A stretch of 64,000 nucleotides of DNA from Streptomyces sp. NBC_01465 (GTDB lineage Bacteria; Actinomycetota; Actinomycetes; Streptomycetales; Streptomycetaceae): assembly GCF_036227325.1 (NCBI RefSeq), contig NZ_CP109467.1, positions 1,364,001 to 1,428,000 of the forward strand. Direction: 5' to 3'. Each line of letters opens with the position of its first letter. Position 1 is the first letter of the stretch. Position numbers and translations under genes: made by a program. Under the pieces are notes generated by a model. The model had not been told where the DNA came from, did not search any database, and saw only the letters and a program-made list of their open reading frames with translations. Shown one piece after another: positions 32,344 through 42,857 of this stretch.

Positions 32344-33329
32344 CCGCCGATCGCCGACATCGGGCGGTCGGGCTGGAGGAACGACGGGTCGTCGAGGCCG
32401 GATCCGGCCTTCTTGCCCCACATCGCCACCTTCCACAGGCGGGCGATCTCCTCGTCCGGCGCCCCCGAACGCAGCGCGGCCCGCAGGTCGGACTCCTCGC
32501 GGGCGAAGAGGCAGGTGCGCACCTGGCCGTCGGCGGTGAGGCGGGTGCGGTCGCAGGCTCCGCAGAACGGGCGCGTGACGGAGGCGATGACGCCGACCCG
32601 GTGCGGGCCGCCGTCCACGACCCAGCGCTCGGCGGGCGCGGAACCGCGCTCGTCGTCGCCCTCTTCGGTCAGGGTGAAGCGCGTACGCAGAGACTCCAGG
32701 ATGTCACCCGCAGTGATCATTCCGTCGCGCTTCCAGCCGTGCTGGGCGTCGAGCGGCATCTGCTCGATGAAGCGCAGCTCGTACGCGTTCTCCACGGCCC
32801 AGGCGAGGAGTTCGGGGGCCTCGTCGGCGTTGAGCCCCGGCATCAGCACGGTGTTGACCTTCACCGGGGTGAGGCCCGCGTCCCGTGCCGCTTCGAGTCC
32901 TTCGAGGACGTCGCGGTGGCGGTCGCGGCGGGTGAGCGTCTTGAACACGTCGGGGCGCAGGGTGTCGAGCGAGACGTTGACCCGGTCCAGGCCGGCCGAC
33001 TTGAGCGCGGCCGCGGTGCGCTTGAGCCCGATGCCGTTGGTGGTGAGCGACATCCGGGGGCGGGGGGTGAGCTGTGCGCACTGCTCGACGATCCCGACCA
33101 GGCCGGGACGGAGCAGCGGTTCGCCGCCGGTGAAGCGGACTTCGGTGATGCCGAGGTCGGTCACGGCGATGCGTACGAGCCGGACGATCTCGTCGTCGGT
33201 GAGCAGATCAGGCTTGCCGAGCCACTGCAGTCCCTCTTCCGGCATGCAGTACGTGCACCGCAGATTGCAGCGGTCCGTCAGGGAAACGCGCAGGTCGGTG
33301 GCGACCCGACCGTAGGTGTCGATCAGCAC
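32340..33329 (-). CDS. moaA: GTP 3',8-cyclase MoaA (molybdenum cofactor synthesis)
   Basis: A 329-aa radical SAM enzyme. The N-terminal cluster motif CNLRCTYC (residues 21-28) binds 4Fe-4S and SAM; the second cluster is at FCGACDRTRL...VRTCLF near the C-terminus. GEPLLRPGL and NTVLMPGLN are typical family segments. The C-terminus SAIGG ends in the GG motif required by MoaA. It converts GTP to the cyclic pyranopterin precursor. No other moa gene is nearby. A 12-bp palindrome lies 28 bp upstream of the start. Confidence 0.97.
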   Translation of the reverse strand: MLIDTYGRVATDLRVSLTDRCNLRCTYCMPEEGLQWLGKPDLLTDDEIVRLVRIAVTDLGITEVRFTGGEPLLRPGLVGIVEQCAQLTPRPRMSLTTNGIGLKRTAAALKSAGLDRVNVSLDTLRPDVFKTLTRRDRHRDVLEGLEAARDAGLTPVKVNTVLMPGLNADEAPELLAWAVENAYELRFIEQMPLDAQHGWKRDGMITAGDILESLRTRFTLTEEGDDERGSAPAERWVVDGGPHRVGVIASVTRPFCGACDRTRLTADGQVRTCLFAREESDLRAALRSGAPDEEIARLWKVAMWGKKAGSGLDDPSFLQPDRPMSAIGG

Positions 33330-33356
33330 TTTGGGTCCCCTCCCCCATCGCTGGAT

Positions 33357-33368
33357 TGTGTATACACA
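33357..33368. promoter_or_regulatory. palindrome TGTGTATACACA upstream of moaA
   Basis: Perfect 12-bp palindrome, 28 bp before the moaA start, in otherwise GC-rich DNA. GntR-type regulators often bind GT..TATA..AC palindromes. A role as operator is inferred from position. Confidence 0.5.
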
Positions 33369-33426
33369 CCGAGCCTACGCGAGAGGACCGACATTGAGGG
33401 GGGCAGATTGCCACGAGGTGCGGCGA

Positions 33427-33456
33427 GGCCGCGTCGTAGGACCCTACGACGCGGCC
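33427..33456. terminator. terminator hairpin after the symporter gene
   Basis: GGCCGCGTCGTAGG (33427-33440) pairs with 33443-33456, 8 nt past the symporter stop on the minus strand. Confidence 0.8.
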
Positions 33457-33463
33457 CGTGCGC

Positions 33464-35107
33464 TCAGTGGGCGCCCACACCGGTGAGGGACTTGACCTCC
33501 AGTTCGGCGTACTTGCCCTTGTCCGGCTCCTCCTTGGAGAGCAGCGAGCCGACGATGCCGAGCAGGAAGCCCAGCGGGATCGAGATGAGGCCCGGGTTCT
33601 CCAGCGGGAACCAGTGGAAGTCGACTCCCTTGAACATGGAGGTCTTCGGGTTGCCGGAGACCACCGGGGAGAAGAGCACCAGGACCACGGAGGAGACGAG
33701 TCCTCCGTAGATCGACCACAGGGCTCCCTGGGTGGTGAACCGCTTCCAGAAGAGGCTGTAGAGGATCGTCGGGAGGTTGGCGGACGCGGCGACCGCGAAG
33801 GCGAGGGCGACGAGGCCTGCGACGTTCAGGTCGCGGGCGAAGGCACCGAGCACGATGGCGACCGCGCCGATGGCGACCGTCGACCAGCGGGCCGCGCGCA
33901 TCTCCTCCTTCTCCGTGGCCTTGCCCTTGCGGATGACGTTGGCGTAGATGTCGTGCGCGAACGACGAGGACGAGGCGAGGGTGAGGCCTGCGACCACCGC
34001 GAGGATCGTGGCGAAGGCGACCGCGGAGATCACCGCGAGGAGGATCGCGCCGCCCGTCGAGTCGGCGCCGCCGCCGATCTCCAGGGCCGCGAGTGGCGCC
34101 GCCGTATTGCCTGCGGGGTTCGAGGCGATGATGTCGGCGGGCTTGAGGATGGCCGCGGCGCCGAAGCCGAGCACGATGGTCATCAGGTAGAAGGCGCCGA
34201 TGATGCCGATCGCCCAGTTCACGGACTTACGGGCGGCCTTGGCGGTCGGGACCGTGTAGAAGCGGATCAGGATGTGCGGCAGGCCCGCGGTGCCCAGCAC
34301 CAGGGCGATGCCCAGCGAGATGAAGTCGAGCTTGGTGGTGCCCGTCTTGCCGTACTTGAGGCCGGGGTTGAGGAAGTCGGTGCCCTTGCCGCTGTTCTTG
34401 GCGGCCGTGCCCAGCAGGTCGGAGATGTTGAAGTTGAACTTCAGCAGGATCAGGAAGGTGATGAGGATGGTGCCGGAGATGAGCAGCACCGCCTTGACCA
34501 TCTGCACCCAGGTGGTGCCCTTCATCCCGCCGATGGTGACGTACACGATCATCAGGACGCCGACGAGGGCGACGATGAGGATCTTGCCCGCGTCCGTGGT
34601 GATGCCGAGCAGCAGGGAGACCAGGACGCCCGCGCCCGCCATCTGCGCCAGCAGATAGAAGATCGAGACGACGATGGTGGAGGCGCCGGCGGCGGTACGG
34701 ACCGGGCGCTGCCTCATGCGGTACGCGAGGACGTCGCCCATCGTGTAGCGGCCCGAGTTGCGGAGCGGTTCGGCGACGAGGAGCAGGGCGACCAGCCAGG
34801 CGACCAGGAAGCCGATGGAGTAGAGGAAGCCGTCGTAGCCGAAGAGCGCGATGGCGCCCGCGATGCCGAGGAAGGACGCGGCGGACATGTAGTCGCCGGA
34901 GACCGCGAGGCCGTTCTGGAAGGCGGTGAACTGCCGCCCGCCCGCGTAGAAGTCGGTGGCGGTCTTGGTCTGGCGGCCGGCCCAGACGGTGATCACGAGC
35001 GTCGCGACGACAAAGACCGCGAAGAGCGTGATGATCAGCGGCCGGTGCTTCTCGGTGGCGGACGCGGCGATGAAGTGGGCGGCCTGGTGGTGGACGGCGG
35101 GGCTCAT
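33464..35107 (-). CDS. sodium:solute symporter, acetate permease (ActP) type
   Basis: A 547-aa membrane protein with 13 predicted helices. It has the SSS-family sodium-binding region (TDFYAGGRQFTAFQNGLAVS, GDYMSAASFLGIAGAIALFG) and later AGLPHILIRFYTVP, typical of ActP acetate/pyruvate symporters. Its partner, a DUF485 protein (YjcH type), is encoded directly upstream with a 4-bp overlap, the conserved yjcH-actP pair. It probably takes up acetate or a related short monocarboxylate with sodium. Confidence 0.92.
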   Translation of the reverse strand: MSPAVHHQAAHFIAASATEKHRPLIITLFAVFVVATLVITVWAGRQTKTATDFYAGGRQFTAFQNGLAVSGDYMSAASFLGIAGAIALFGYDGFLYSIGFLVAWLVALLLVAEPLRNSGRYTMGDVLAYRMRQRPVRTAAGASTIVVSIFYLLAQMAGAGVLVSLLLGITTDAGKILIVALVGVLMIVYVTIGGMKGTTWVQMVKAVLLISGTILITFLILLKFNFNISDLLGTAAKNSGKGTDFLNPGLKYGKTGTTKLDFISLGIALVLGTAGLPHILIRFYTVPTAKAARKSVNWAIGIIGAFYLMTIVLGFGAAAILKPADIIASNPAGNTAAPLAALEIGGGADSTGGAILLAVISAVAFATILAVVAGLTLASSSSFAHDIYANVIRKGKATEKEEMRAARWSTVAIGAVAIVLGAFARDLNVAGLVALAFAVAASANLPTILYSLFWKRFTTQGALWSIYGGLVSSVVLVLFSPVVSGNPKTSMFKGVDFHWFPLENPGLISIPLGFLLGIVGSLLSKEEPDKGKYAELEVKSLTGVGAH

Positions 35108-35469
35108 ACGTCGGCCTCCATACGGGACTTGATCGCCGCGCCCTTCGGGTCGAGCTTGGCGGTGGCGTAGCGCGAGTAGAACCAGGCGATGAGGAAGGTG
35201 GTGAGGAACTGGGCGAGCCCGAAGACGAGGGCGACGTTGATGTTGCCGACGACCTTGGTGTCCATGAAGCCGCCGGCGTAGTTCGACAGCAGGACGTACA
35301 GCAGGTACCAGACGATGAAGCCGAGGGTCAGCGGGAAGGCGAAGGAGCGGTGGGCGCGGCGCAGTTCACCGAACTCCGCGCTCTCCTGCACCTCGATGAA
35401 CTGCTCTGTCGTGGGCTGTGCGGGGCCGGTCTCCGCCCCGCCTCGGGGCGGCGGTACTTCGGTAGCCAC
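35104..35469 (-). CDS. DUF485 domain membrane protein (YjcH type)
   Basis: A 121-aa protein. After a 50-residue soluble N-terminus comes RRAHRSFAFPLTLGFIVWYLLYVLL (helix 1), then NVALVFGLAQFLTTFLIAWFYSR (helix 2), and DPKGAAIK. This is the partner always found with ActP-like symporters. Start at GTG 35469 has AAGGAG 6 nt upstream; an upstream in-frame ATG (35511) is less supported. It overlaps the symporter gene by 4 bp (ATGA), so translation is coupled. Confidence 0.88.
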   Translation of the reverse strand: MATEVPPPRGGAETGPAQPTTEQFIEVQESAEFGELRRAHRSFAFPLTLGFIVWYLLYVLLSNYAGGFMDTKVVGNINVALVFGLAQFLTTFLIAWFYSRYATAKLDPKGAAIKSRMEADV

Positions 35470-35712
35470 GGGTTCTCCTTGCTGCGCGGGTACTGGGGTG
35501 CGGGGGGTCAACAGGGCCTCACAGAGGGAGAGTCGAGAGAGCGGTTCCCCCTGACAACGGCACGGAGAGCGCGACGACGCGGTTCACGGCGTCCTGATTT
35601 TCTTTAGGGATTCATTGCCCGATGTTGATGATCAGCGATAACTTCACACGTCATGTACAAGCTCAACCGCGACCCGCGGATGAGCAGTTGAACCGGATGA
35701 TGTGGAGAACCC
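35470..35712. other. 243-bp divergent region before the tandem proteases
   Basis: Contains no gene. An AT-richer block (about 35588-35660, with TGATTTTCTTTAGGGATTCA) stands out in the GC-rich surroundings and is the likely promoter zone of the protease gene at 35713. Confidence 0.4.
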
Positions 35713-37236
<1,524 letters not shown>

Positions 37237-37290
37237 CCCTGCACTGCTCCTGTCCGCAACTCCGCACCTGCCAACGAAAGTGGAGCATCC

Positions 37291-38832
37291 ATGACGCTGC
37301 GCACCTCGCGCACCCGGCGGCGCGCCCTCGCGATCCCGGTCGGCATGGCCGTGGTCTCGGCCCTCGCCTTCCTGCCGTCGACGGCCTCGGCCAGCACGGC
37401 CGACAGCACCACGGTGAAGGCCGCCGCCACGGACGGGCCCTCGCTCAGCTATGTGGTCAACGTCCGCAAGGGGTACGGCCAGACGCACCAGGTCGAGCGG
37501 GCCGTGAAGGCGGCCGGCGGTTCGATCGTGGAGACGTACGACAAGATCGGCGTGATCGTCGTCCACTCGTCGAACCCCGACTTCGCGAAGACGATCCGTA
37601 CCGTACGGGGCGTGGAGTCGGCCGGTGCCACCCGCACCGCGCCGCTGCCCGCCCAGTCGACGACGGACGTCGGCGCCCCGCAGGCGCTGACCGCCGAGCA
37701 GCTGAAGGCCGCGACGGCCGACGCCGCTGCCGGTCAGGACCCGCTGGAGCCCCTGCAGTGGGACCTGAAGGCCATCTCGGCCGACAAGGCGCACGAGAAG
37801 TCGCTCGGCAGCAGCAAGGTCACGGTCGCGGTGATCGACACGGGTGTCGACGACACCCACCCGGACATCGCGCCGAACTTCGACCGCGCTGCCTCGGCGA
37901 GCTGTGTCACCGGCAAGGCCGACACCACGGACGGCGCGTGGCGGCCGTGGGCGACCGGCGGCTCCCCGCACGGTACGCATGTGGCGGGTGAGATAGCCGG
38001 TGCGAAGAACGGCGTCGGGATCACCGGTGTCGCACCGGGCGTGAAGGTCGCGGGCATCAAGGTGTCCACCCAGGGCGGCAGTTACTTCTACACCGAGTCG
38101 GTGGTGTGCGGCTTCATGTGGGCCGCCGACCACGGTGTGGACGTGACCAACAACAGCTATTACACCGACCCCTGGTACTTCAACTGCAAGGACGACCCGG
38201 ACCAGAAGGCGCTCGTCACGGCCATCACCCGGGCCTCCTCGTACGCGGAGTCCAAGGGCACGGTCAATGTCGCGGCGGCGGGCAACGAGAACTACGACTT
38301 CGCCGCGGACTCGATCACCGACCCGGTCAGCCCGAACGACTCGACCGCGGTCAGCCGGACGATCGACCCGTCCAAGTGCTATGACATCCCGACCCAGTTG
38401 CCGGGTGTCGTGACGGTCGCGGCGACCGGCGCGAAAAACCTGAAGTCGTCGTTCTCCAACTACGGCCTCGGGGTCATCGACGTCGCGGCCCCCGGCGGCG
38501 ACTCCACCGCCTACCAGACCCCGGACGCTCCGGCGACCAGCGGTCTGATCCTCGGCCCGGTCCCGGGCGGCGGCTGGGCGTACATGGCCGGCACCTCGAT
38601 GGCGTCCCCGCATGTCGCGGGCGTCGCGGCGCTGATCAAGTCCACGCATCCGCACGCCTCTGCGGCGCTGGTCAAGGCGCTGCTGAAGGTGGAGGCCGAC
38701 GGGCTGGCCTGCCCGGTGCCGTACGACATCAACAAGGACGGCAAGGTCGACGCGGTCTGCGAGGGCGGCAAGTTCTACAACGGGTTCTACGGGGCGGGTC
38801 TGGTCAACGCCCTGAACGCGGTCACCAAGTAG
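37291..38832 (+). CDS. secreted subtilisin-like serine protease (S8), second of a tandem pair
   Basis: A 513-aa paralogue of the preceding gene. Signal peptide 1-30; LSYVVNVRKGYGQTHQVERA propeptide; catalytic triad in VIDTGVDDTHPD, HGTHVAGEIA and GTSMASPHVAG. It shares long identical words with copy 1 (KIGVIVVHS, DNSTAV-type segments, QLPGVVTVAATG), and both lack the typical Streptomyces subtilisin-inhibitor-like propeptide. The start has AAAGTGGAGCATCC upstream. It is followed by a hairpin (38844-38878). Confidence 0.94.
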   Translation: MTLRTSRTRRRALAIPVGMAVVSALAFLPSTASASTADSTTVKAAATDGPSLSYVVNVRKGYGQTHQVERAVKAAGGSIVETYDKIGVIVVHSSNPDFAKTIRTVRGVESAGATRTAPLPAQSTTDVGAPQALTAEQLKAATADAAAGQDPLEPLQWDLKAISADKAHEKSLGSSKVTVAVIDTGVDDTHPDIAPNFDRAASASCVTGKADTTDGAWRPWATGGSPHGTHVAGEIAGAKNGVGITGVAPGVKVAGIKVSTQGGSYFYTESVVCGFMWAADHGVDVTNNSYYTDPWYFNCKDDPDQKALVTAITRASSYAESKGTVNVAAAGNENYDFAADSITDPVSPNDSTAVSRTIDPSKCYDIPTQLPGVVTVAATGAKNLKSSFSNYGLGVIDVAAPGGDSTAYQTPDAPATSGLILGPVPGGGWAYMAGTSMASPHVAGVAALIKSTHPHASAALVKALLKVEADGLACPVPYDINKDGKVDAVCEGGKFYNGFYGAGLVNALNAVTK

Positions 38833-38843
38833 CACGTACGTCG

Positions 38844-38878
38844 AGGGGCCGCGGGGGATGCACTCCCTCGCGGCCCCT
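38844..38878 (+). terminator. terminator hairpin after the tandem proteases
   Basis: AGGGGCCGCG (38844-38853) pairs with CGCGGCCCCT (38869-38878), followed by TT. 11 nt beyond the protease stop, before a same-strand gene. Confidence 0.75.
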
Positions 38879-38891
38879 TTACGCTGCCCGC

Positions 38892-40193
38892 ATGACGCAC
38901 GCACACATCTCCTCCGGTACGGAACAGGCCTGGGCGGCGGTCGGCGGCGATCCCGCGCTGATCCCGCGGATCGAGTACGGGGACCCCGCCGGGCTGCTGC
39001 CCTCGCGGCTCCCGGTCATGGAGCTGGCCCGTTCCACGGTGGCGGCGTGCGCGCTGGCCGCCGCCGAGCGGGCCGGTTCTCCTCGCGTACGGGTGGACGA
39101 CGGCGCGGTCGCCACGGCCTTCACCAGCGAGCGGCATCTCCTCGTGGACGGCCGGAAACCGGTGAACTTCGCGCCGCTGTCCCGGTTCTGGCGTACGGCC
39201 GACGGCTGGGTCCGCACCCATGCCAACTATCCGCACCACAGGGCGGCGCTGCTGGCCGCGTTGGGCGTCCCCGAGGAGAAGGTGGAGGCCGAGCTGGCGG
39301 GGCGGCGGGCCCTGGAGGTGGAGGAGACGGTGTACGCGGCCGGGGGGCTGGCGGTGGCGCTGCGTACACCCGAGGAGTGGGCGGCGCATCCGCAGTGCGT
39401 CGCTGTGGCTGAACGGCCTCTGGTTGTACCAGAGTTGCTGGACGAGGCCCCGCCGAAGCCGCGCGGCGAGCGGCTCAAGGTCCTCGATCTGACCCGGGTC
39501 ATCGCGGGGCCGGTCGCCACCCGCACGCTGGGGCTCCTCGGCGCCGACGTCCTGCGGATCGACGCGCCGCAGTCGCCCGAACTCCCCGACCAGCACGCGG
39601 ACACGGGCTTCGGGAAGCGCTCGGCGACGCTGGACCTTCGCCGGCACGCGGACCGGCGTACCTTCGCCGACCTCCTTGATGCGGCGGACGTCCTGGTGAC
39701 CGGATACCGGCCGGGAGCGCTGGACGTGTACGACCTCCAGCGGCCGGGACTGGTCACGGCCCAGCTCTCCGCGTGGGGCGACTACGGGCCGTGGCGCGAG
39801 CGGCGCGGCTTCGACAGTCTGGTCCAAGTGGGCACGGGGATCGCAGAGTTGGAGGGCTCCGAGGGGAAGCCGGGCGCGCTGCCAGCGCAGGCCCTCGACC
39901 ACGGCACGGGGTATCTGCTGGCCGCGGCGGTGCTGCGTGCACTGACCGAGCAGGACGCGCACGGCGGCACGCGGCGGCTGCGCCTCTCGCTGGCCCGTAC
40001 GGCCCACTGGCTACGGGAGCTGGCGCCGGGAGCCGGGGCTTCCCCTGACTCGTACACACCCCAACTGGCCGAGACCGACAGCCCGTTGGGGCGTTTGCGG
40101 CACGCCCCGTCGCCCGTCGCCTACGACGGAGGCCCGGCGGGCTGGTCGCGTCCGCCGGGCCTCCTGGGGGCCGACTCCCCCGTCTGGCTCTGA
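38892..40193 (+). CDS. class III CoA-transferase family protein (CaiB/BaiF), domains apparently permuted
   Basis: A 433-aa protein. The C-terminal half carries the family's N-terminal domain: LKVLDLTRVIAGPVATRTLG, DVLRIDAPQSPEL, KRSATLDLRRHADR, VLVTGYRPGAL, and GFDSLVQVGTGIA with the likely catalytic aspartate. The first half (about 100-190) resembles the family's C-terminal domain: FWRTADGWVRTHANYPHHRA, GVPEEKVEAELAGRRALEVE, LRTPEEWAAHPQCVAVAERP. The order is therefore reversed relative to CaiB. It would transfer CoA between carboxylic acids. The substrate is unknown, and no other CoA enzyme is adjacent. Confidence 0.85.
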   Translation: MTHAHISSGTEQAWAAVGGDPALIPRIEYGDPAGLLPSRLPVMELARSTVAACALAAAERAGSPRVRVDDGAVATAFTSERHLLVDGRKPVNFAPLSRFWRTADGWVRTHANYPHHRAALLAALGVPEEKVEAELAGRRALEVEETVYAAGGLAVALRTPEEWAAHPQCVAVAERPLVVPELLDEAPPKPRGERLKVLDLTRVIAGPVATRTLGLLGADVLRIDAPQSPELPDQHADTGFGKRSATLDLRRHADRRTFADLLDAADVLVTGYRPGALDVYDLQRPGLVTAQLSAWGDYGPWRERRGFDSLVQVGTGIAELEGSEGKPGALPAQALDHGTGYLLAAAVLRALTEQDAHGGTRRLRLSLARTAHWLRELAPGAGASPDSYTPQLAETDSPLGRLRHAPSPVAYDGGPAGWSRPPGLLGADSPVWL

Positions 40194-40194
40194 C

Positions 40195-41238
40195 TTACGG
40201 CTTGACGAGGACCTTCAGCGCCGTGCGCTCGTCCATCGCCTTGTAGCCGTCCGGCACCCCGTCGAGCCCGACCGTGAGGTCGAAGACCGGCGACGGGTCG
40301 ATCGTGCCGTCCAGCACGTCGGGGAGCAGCTCGGGGATGTACGTACGGACGGGCGCGACCCCGCCGCGCAGGGCGACGTTGCGGTCGAACATGTCGCTGA
40401 GGTCCAGGCCGGTGCCGCTGCCGTGCGGGACGCCGACGTAGCCGACGGCGCCGCCGTCGCGGGTGATCGCCACGGCGGTGCGCATCGACTGCTCGGTGCC
40501 GACGGCCTCGATGACGGAGTGGGCGCCCTGGCCGCGGGTCAACTCCCGTACGGCGGCGACCGCTTCGTCGCCGCGCGCCGCGACGACGTCGGTGGCGCCG
40601 AAGAGCTTGGCGATGTCGGTGCGGTCCGTGTGGCGGCCCATCGCGATGATGCGCTCGGCGCCCAGGCGCTTGGCGGCCAGCACACCGCAGAGCCCGACCG
40701 CGCCGTCGCCGACGACCGCGACCGTGGAGCCCTTGACGACACCGGCGCCGAGCGCGGCGTGGTGGCCGGTGCCCATGACGTCGGAGAGGGCGAGGAGAGC
40801 GGTCAGCATGTGCTCGTCGGAGGCGGCGTCGGCGGGCAGCTTCACCAGCGTGCCGTCGGCGAAGGGCACGCGGACGGCCTCGCCCTGGCCGCCGTCGGAT
40901 CCGGGCGAGCCCCAGAATCCGCCCTGCGGGCAGGAGGTGGTGAGGCCCTCGGCACAGAAGTCGCACGTGCCGTCGGACCAGACGAAGGGCGCCACGACGA
41001 GGTCACCGGCGGCGAACCCGGTCACGCCGGAGCCCGCCTCCTCGACGATGCCGAGGAACTCGTGCCCGATCCGCTGTCCGGGCTTCCGGGCGGCCACGCC
41101 CCGGTACGCCCAGAGGTCGCTGCCGCAGATGCAGGCGCGCAGGACGCGGACGACAGCGTCGGTGGGCTGCTGGACGACGGGGTCCGGCACCTCCTCGACG
41201 CGCATGTCGAGGGGGGCGTGGATGGTGGTGGCGCGCAT
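40195..41238 (-). CDS. zinc-dependent alcohol dehydrogenase-like protein
   Basis: A 347-aa medium-chain dehydrogenase. Catalytic zinc ligands: CICGSDLW (C37) and GHEFLGIVEEAG (H-E). Structural zinc loop has only three cysteines (TCDFCAEGLTTSC) because the first is replaced by D. NAD(P) motif: VVGDGAVGLCGVLAAKRLGA. The family reduces or oxidises alcohols/aldehydes; the substrate is unknown. It converges with the CoA-transferase gene, only 1 bp apart at the stops. Confidence 0.92.
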   Translation of the reverse strand: MRATTIHAPLDMRVEEVPDPVVQQPTDAVVRVLRACICGSDLWAYRGVAARKPGQRIGHEFLGIVEEAGSGVTGFAAGDLVVAPFVWSDGTCDFCAEGLTTSCPQGGFWGSPGSDGGQGEAVRVPFADGTLVKLPADAASDEHMLTALLALSDVMGTGHHAALGAGVVKGSTVAVVGDGAVGLCGVLAAKRLGAERIIAMGRHTDRTDIAKLFGATDVVAARGDEAVAAVRELTRGQGAHSVIEAVGTEQSMRTAVAITRDGGAVGYVGVPHGSGTGLDLSDMFDRNVALRGGVAPVRTYIPELLPDVLDGTIDPSPVFDLTVGLDGVPDGYKAMDERTALKVLVKP

Positions 41239-41256
41239 GGTGCGAGTCCTTGCTGA

Positions 41257-41937
41257 TCAGACAGATGTACGGCTCTCACGGTACGCCTGCGCAGGGGTCC
41301 CCGCTTCCGCGAGCAGGGCCCTGGCCAGCAGGGTCTGGGCCGCGATGTAGGTCGCCATCACCCAGAAGTCGGGCCGGGGCAGCTGGGGCCAGTCGGCGAC
41401 ACCGGTGGCGATGAGGGTGTCGGAGAGCAGGAAGAGCGCCCCGCCGATGCCGCCCCACAGGCCGAGGCGGCTGGAGCGGTACGCCATGGCGGTGAGGAGG
41501 AGCGAGTAGCCGGCGACGGGGATACGGAGGTCGGCGGGGAGGTCGGGCCAGAGCGCGGCGACGGTGGCGACGAGGGCTGCGGCATAGGCGGCACCGAGGA
41601 GGGGTGACGTACGGCCGCGTCCGAAGGCGACGAGATAGCAGACGTGCCCGCCCGCGAAACAGGCCATGCCGACGAGGAAGGCGGGGTCGGCGGAGGAGAG
41701 GAGGAAGACGTCGCCGCCCCAGCCGAGGAGGAGGGCGGCGAGGAGGATCTTCGGGGCGCCACGGGTGTAGGCGTGGAAGGCGAGCAGCGGCATGAGCAGC
41801 GGCTTGGTGATGAGGTGTCCGGGATCCCACCCGGCAAGCAGGGATCCCAGATCAACCAGAACAGCCGCGCCGAATACCACCAGTGGGCAGTCGTTCCGCA
41901 GGGCGGAACGGGTGGGCACACCCCCGACCCGGGTCAC
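41257..41937 (-). CDS. YhhN family membrane protein (lysoplasmalogenase-like)
   Basis: A 226-aa protein with about eight membrane helices. YhhN-family features: ITKPLLMPLLAF, LLLGWGGDVFLL, and GHVCYLVAFGR. TMEM86 homologues in animals are lysoplasmalogenases, so lipid hydrolysis is a guess. Its start overlaps the desaturase-like gene by 4 bp (ATGA), so the two are coupled. Confidence 0.88.
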   Translation of the reverse strand: MTRVGGVPTRSALRNDCPLVVFGAAVLVDLGSLLAGWDPGHLITKPLLMPLLAFHAYTRGAPKILLAALLLGWGGDVFLLSSADPAFLVGMACFAGGHVCYLVAFGRGRTSPLLGAAYAAALVATVAALWPDLPADLRIPVAGYSLLLTAMAYRSSRLGLWGGIGGALFLLSDTLIATGVADWPQLPRPDFWVMATYIAAQTLLARALLAEAGTPAQAYRESRTSV

Positions 41938-42800
41938 GCAACCCGCTCCGGCTCAGGGACCGGCGCAGCCGCAGGCGCCCACCCGGGCCCCCGGAACACC
42001 CGCCCCGCCCGCTCCCCCCAAGAGCTCGCCGCCCGCACATCCCGCAAGATCGCCGCGTACTCATGCGTCGCCACCCGCAGAGGGTTGTGCGTCGCGATGT
42101 TCTTCGTCAGCCCGAACACCGGCCGCTCCGTCTCCGCCGTGAACGACCCGAACCACCGGTCCCACAAGATGAGAATCCCCCCGAAGTTCCGGTCCAGATA
42201 CCCCCCTTGGGACGCATGGTGCACCCGATGGTGCGACGGCGTGTTCAGTACGTACTCGAAGGGCCGCGGCAGCTTGTCGATCCGCTCCGTGTGCACCCAG
42301 AACTGGTAGACGAGGTTGGCCGACGAGCAGAACGCGAGCGCCGCCGGGTGCACACCCAGCGCGATCAGCGGGACGTAGAAGGGCCAGACCGTCAGAGACG
42401 TCCACGGCTGCCGCAGCGCCGTCGTCAGGTTGAACTTCCGGCTGGAGTGGTGCACCACGTGGCACGCCCACAGGATCCGGATCACATGGTGGCCCCGGTG
42501 CGACCAGTAGTAGAAGAAGTCCTGGCCGAGCAGCATCAGCGGGACCGTCCACCACAGCACGGGTATGCGCAGCGGGGTGAGCTCGTACACCGCCGTGTAG
42601 ACCGCGACGATCGGGATCTTCCACACGAAGTCGAAGACCAGGCTGCCGAGCCCCATGCCGACGCTGGTGGCGGCGTCCTTCTTCTCGTACCCCGCCGCAT
42701 CCTCGTCCGGATGGAAGCGGACGCTCACCATTTCGACCACGGTGAGCAGGACGAAGGCCGGGATCGACCACAGCACGACATCGGGCAGGTTCGGCTCCAT
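41934..42800 (-). CDS. sterol desaturase/fatty acid hydroxylase family protein
   Basis: A 288-aa integral membrane di-iron enzyme. Histidine boxes: HRGHH, HVVHHSS and HRVHH, after FFYYWSHRGHHVIRILWA. Four to five membrane helices. The family hydroxylates or desaturates lipids and sterol-like molecules. Paired with the YhhN gene, so it is likely to act in lipid metabolism; the substrate is undefined. Its promoter may be TTGAAT (complement of 42850-42855) in the 57-bp gap to the VIT1-like gene. Confidence 0.92.
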   Translation of the reverse strand: MEPNLPDVVLWSIPAFVLLTVVEMVSVRFHPDEDAAGYEKKDAATSVGMGLGSLVFDFVWKIPIVAVYTAVYELTPLRIPVLWWTVPLMLLGQDFFYYWSHRGHHVIRILWACHVVHHSSRKFNLTTALRQPWTSLTVWPFYVPLIALGVHPAALAFCSSANLVYQFWVHTERIDKLPRPFEYVLNTPSHHRVHHASQGGYLDRNFGGILILWDRWFGSFTAETERPVFGLTKNIATHNPLRVATHEYAAILRDVRAASSWGERAGRVFRGPGWAPAAAPVPEPERVA

Positions 42801-42857
42801 GCGAGCACCGTAGAGGCAGCAGATCCGCTCCGGCTAGATGTTGTTACCGACTAGTAT

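Noticed and set aside
37291..38832. Tandem subtilisins as an assembly duplication
   Set aside because: The two copies differ throughout (different signal peptides, insertions and C-termini), so they are true paralogues.
41604..41795. Arg/Gly-rich small open frames in the YhhN region
   Set aside because: Shadows of the minus-strand YhhN gene with no ribosome-binding site or family match.
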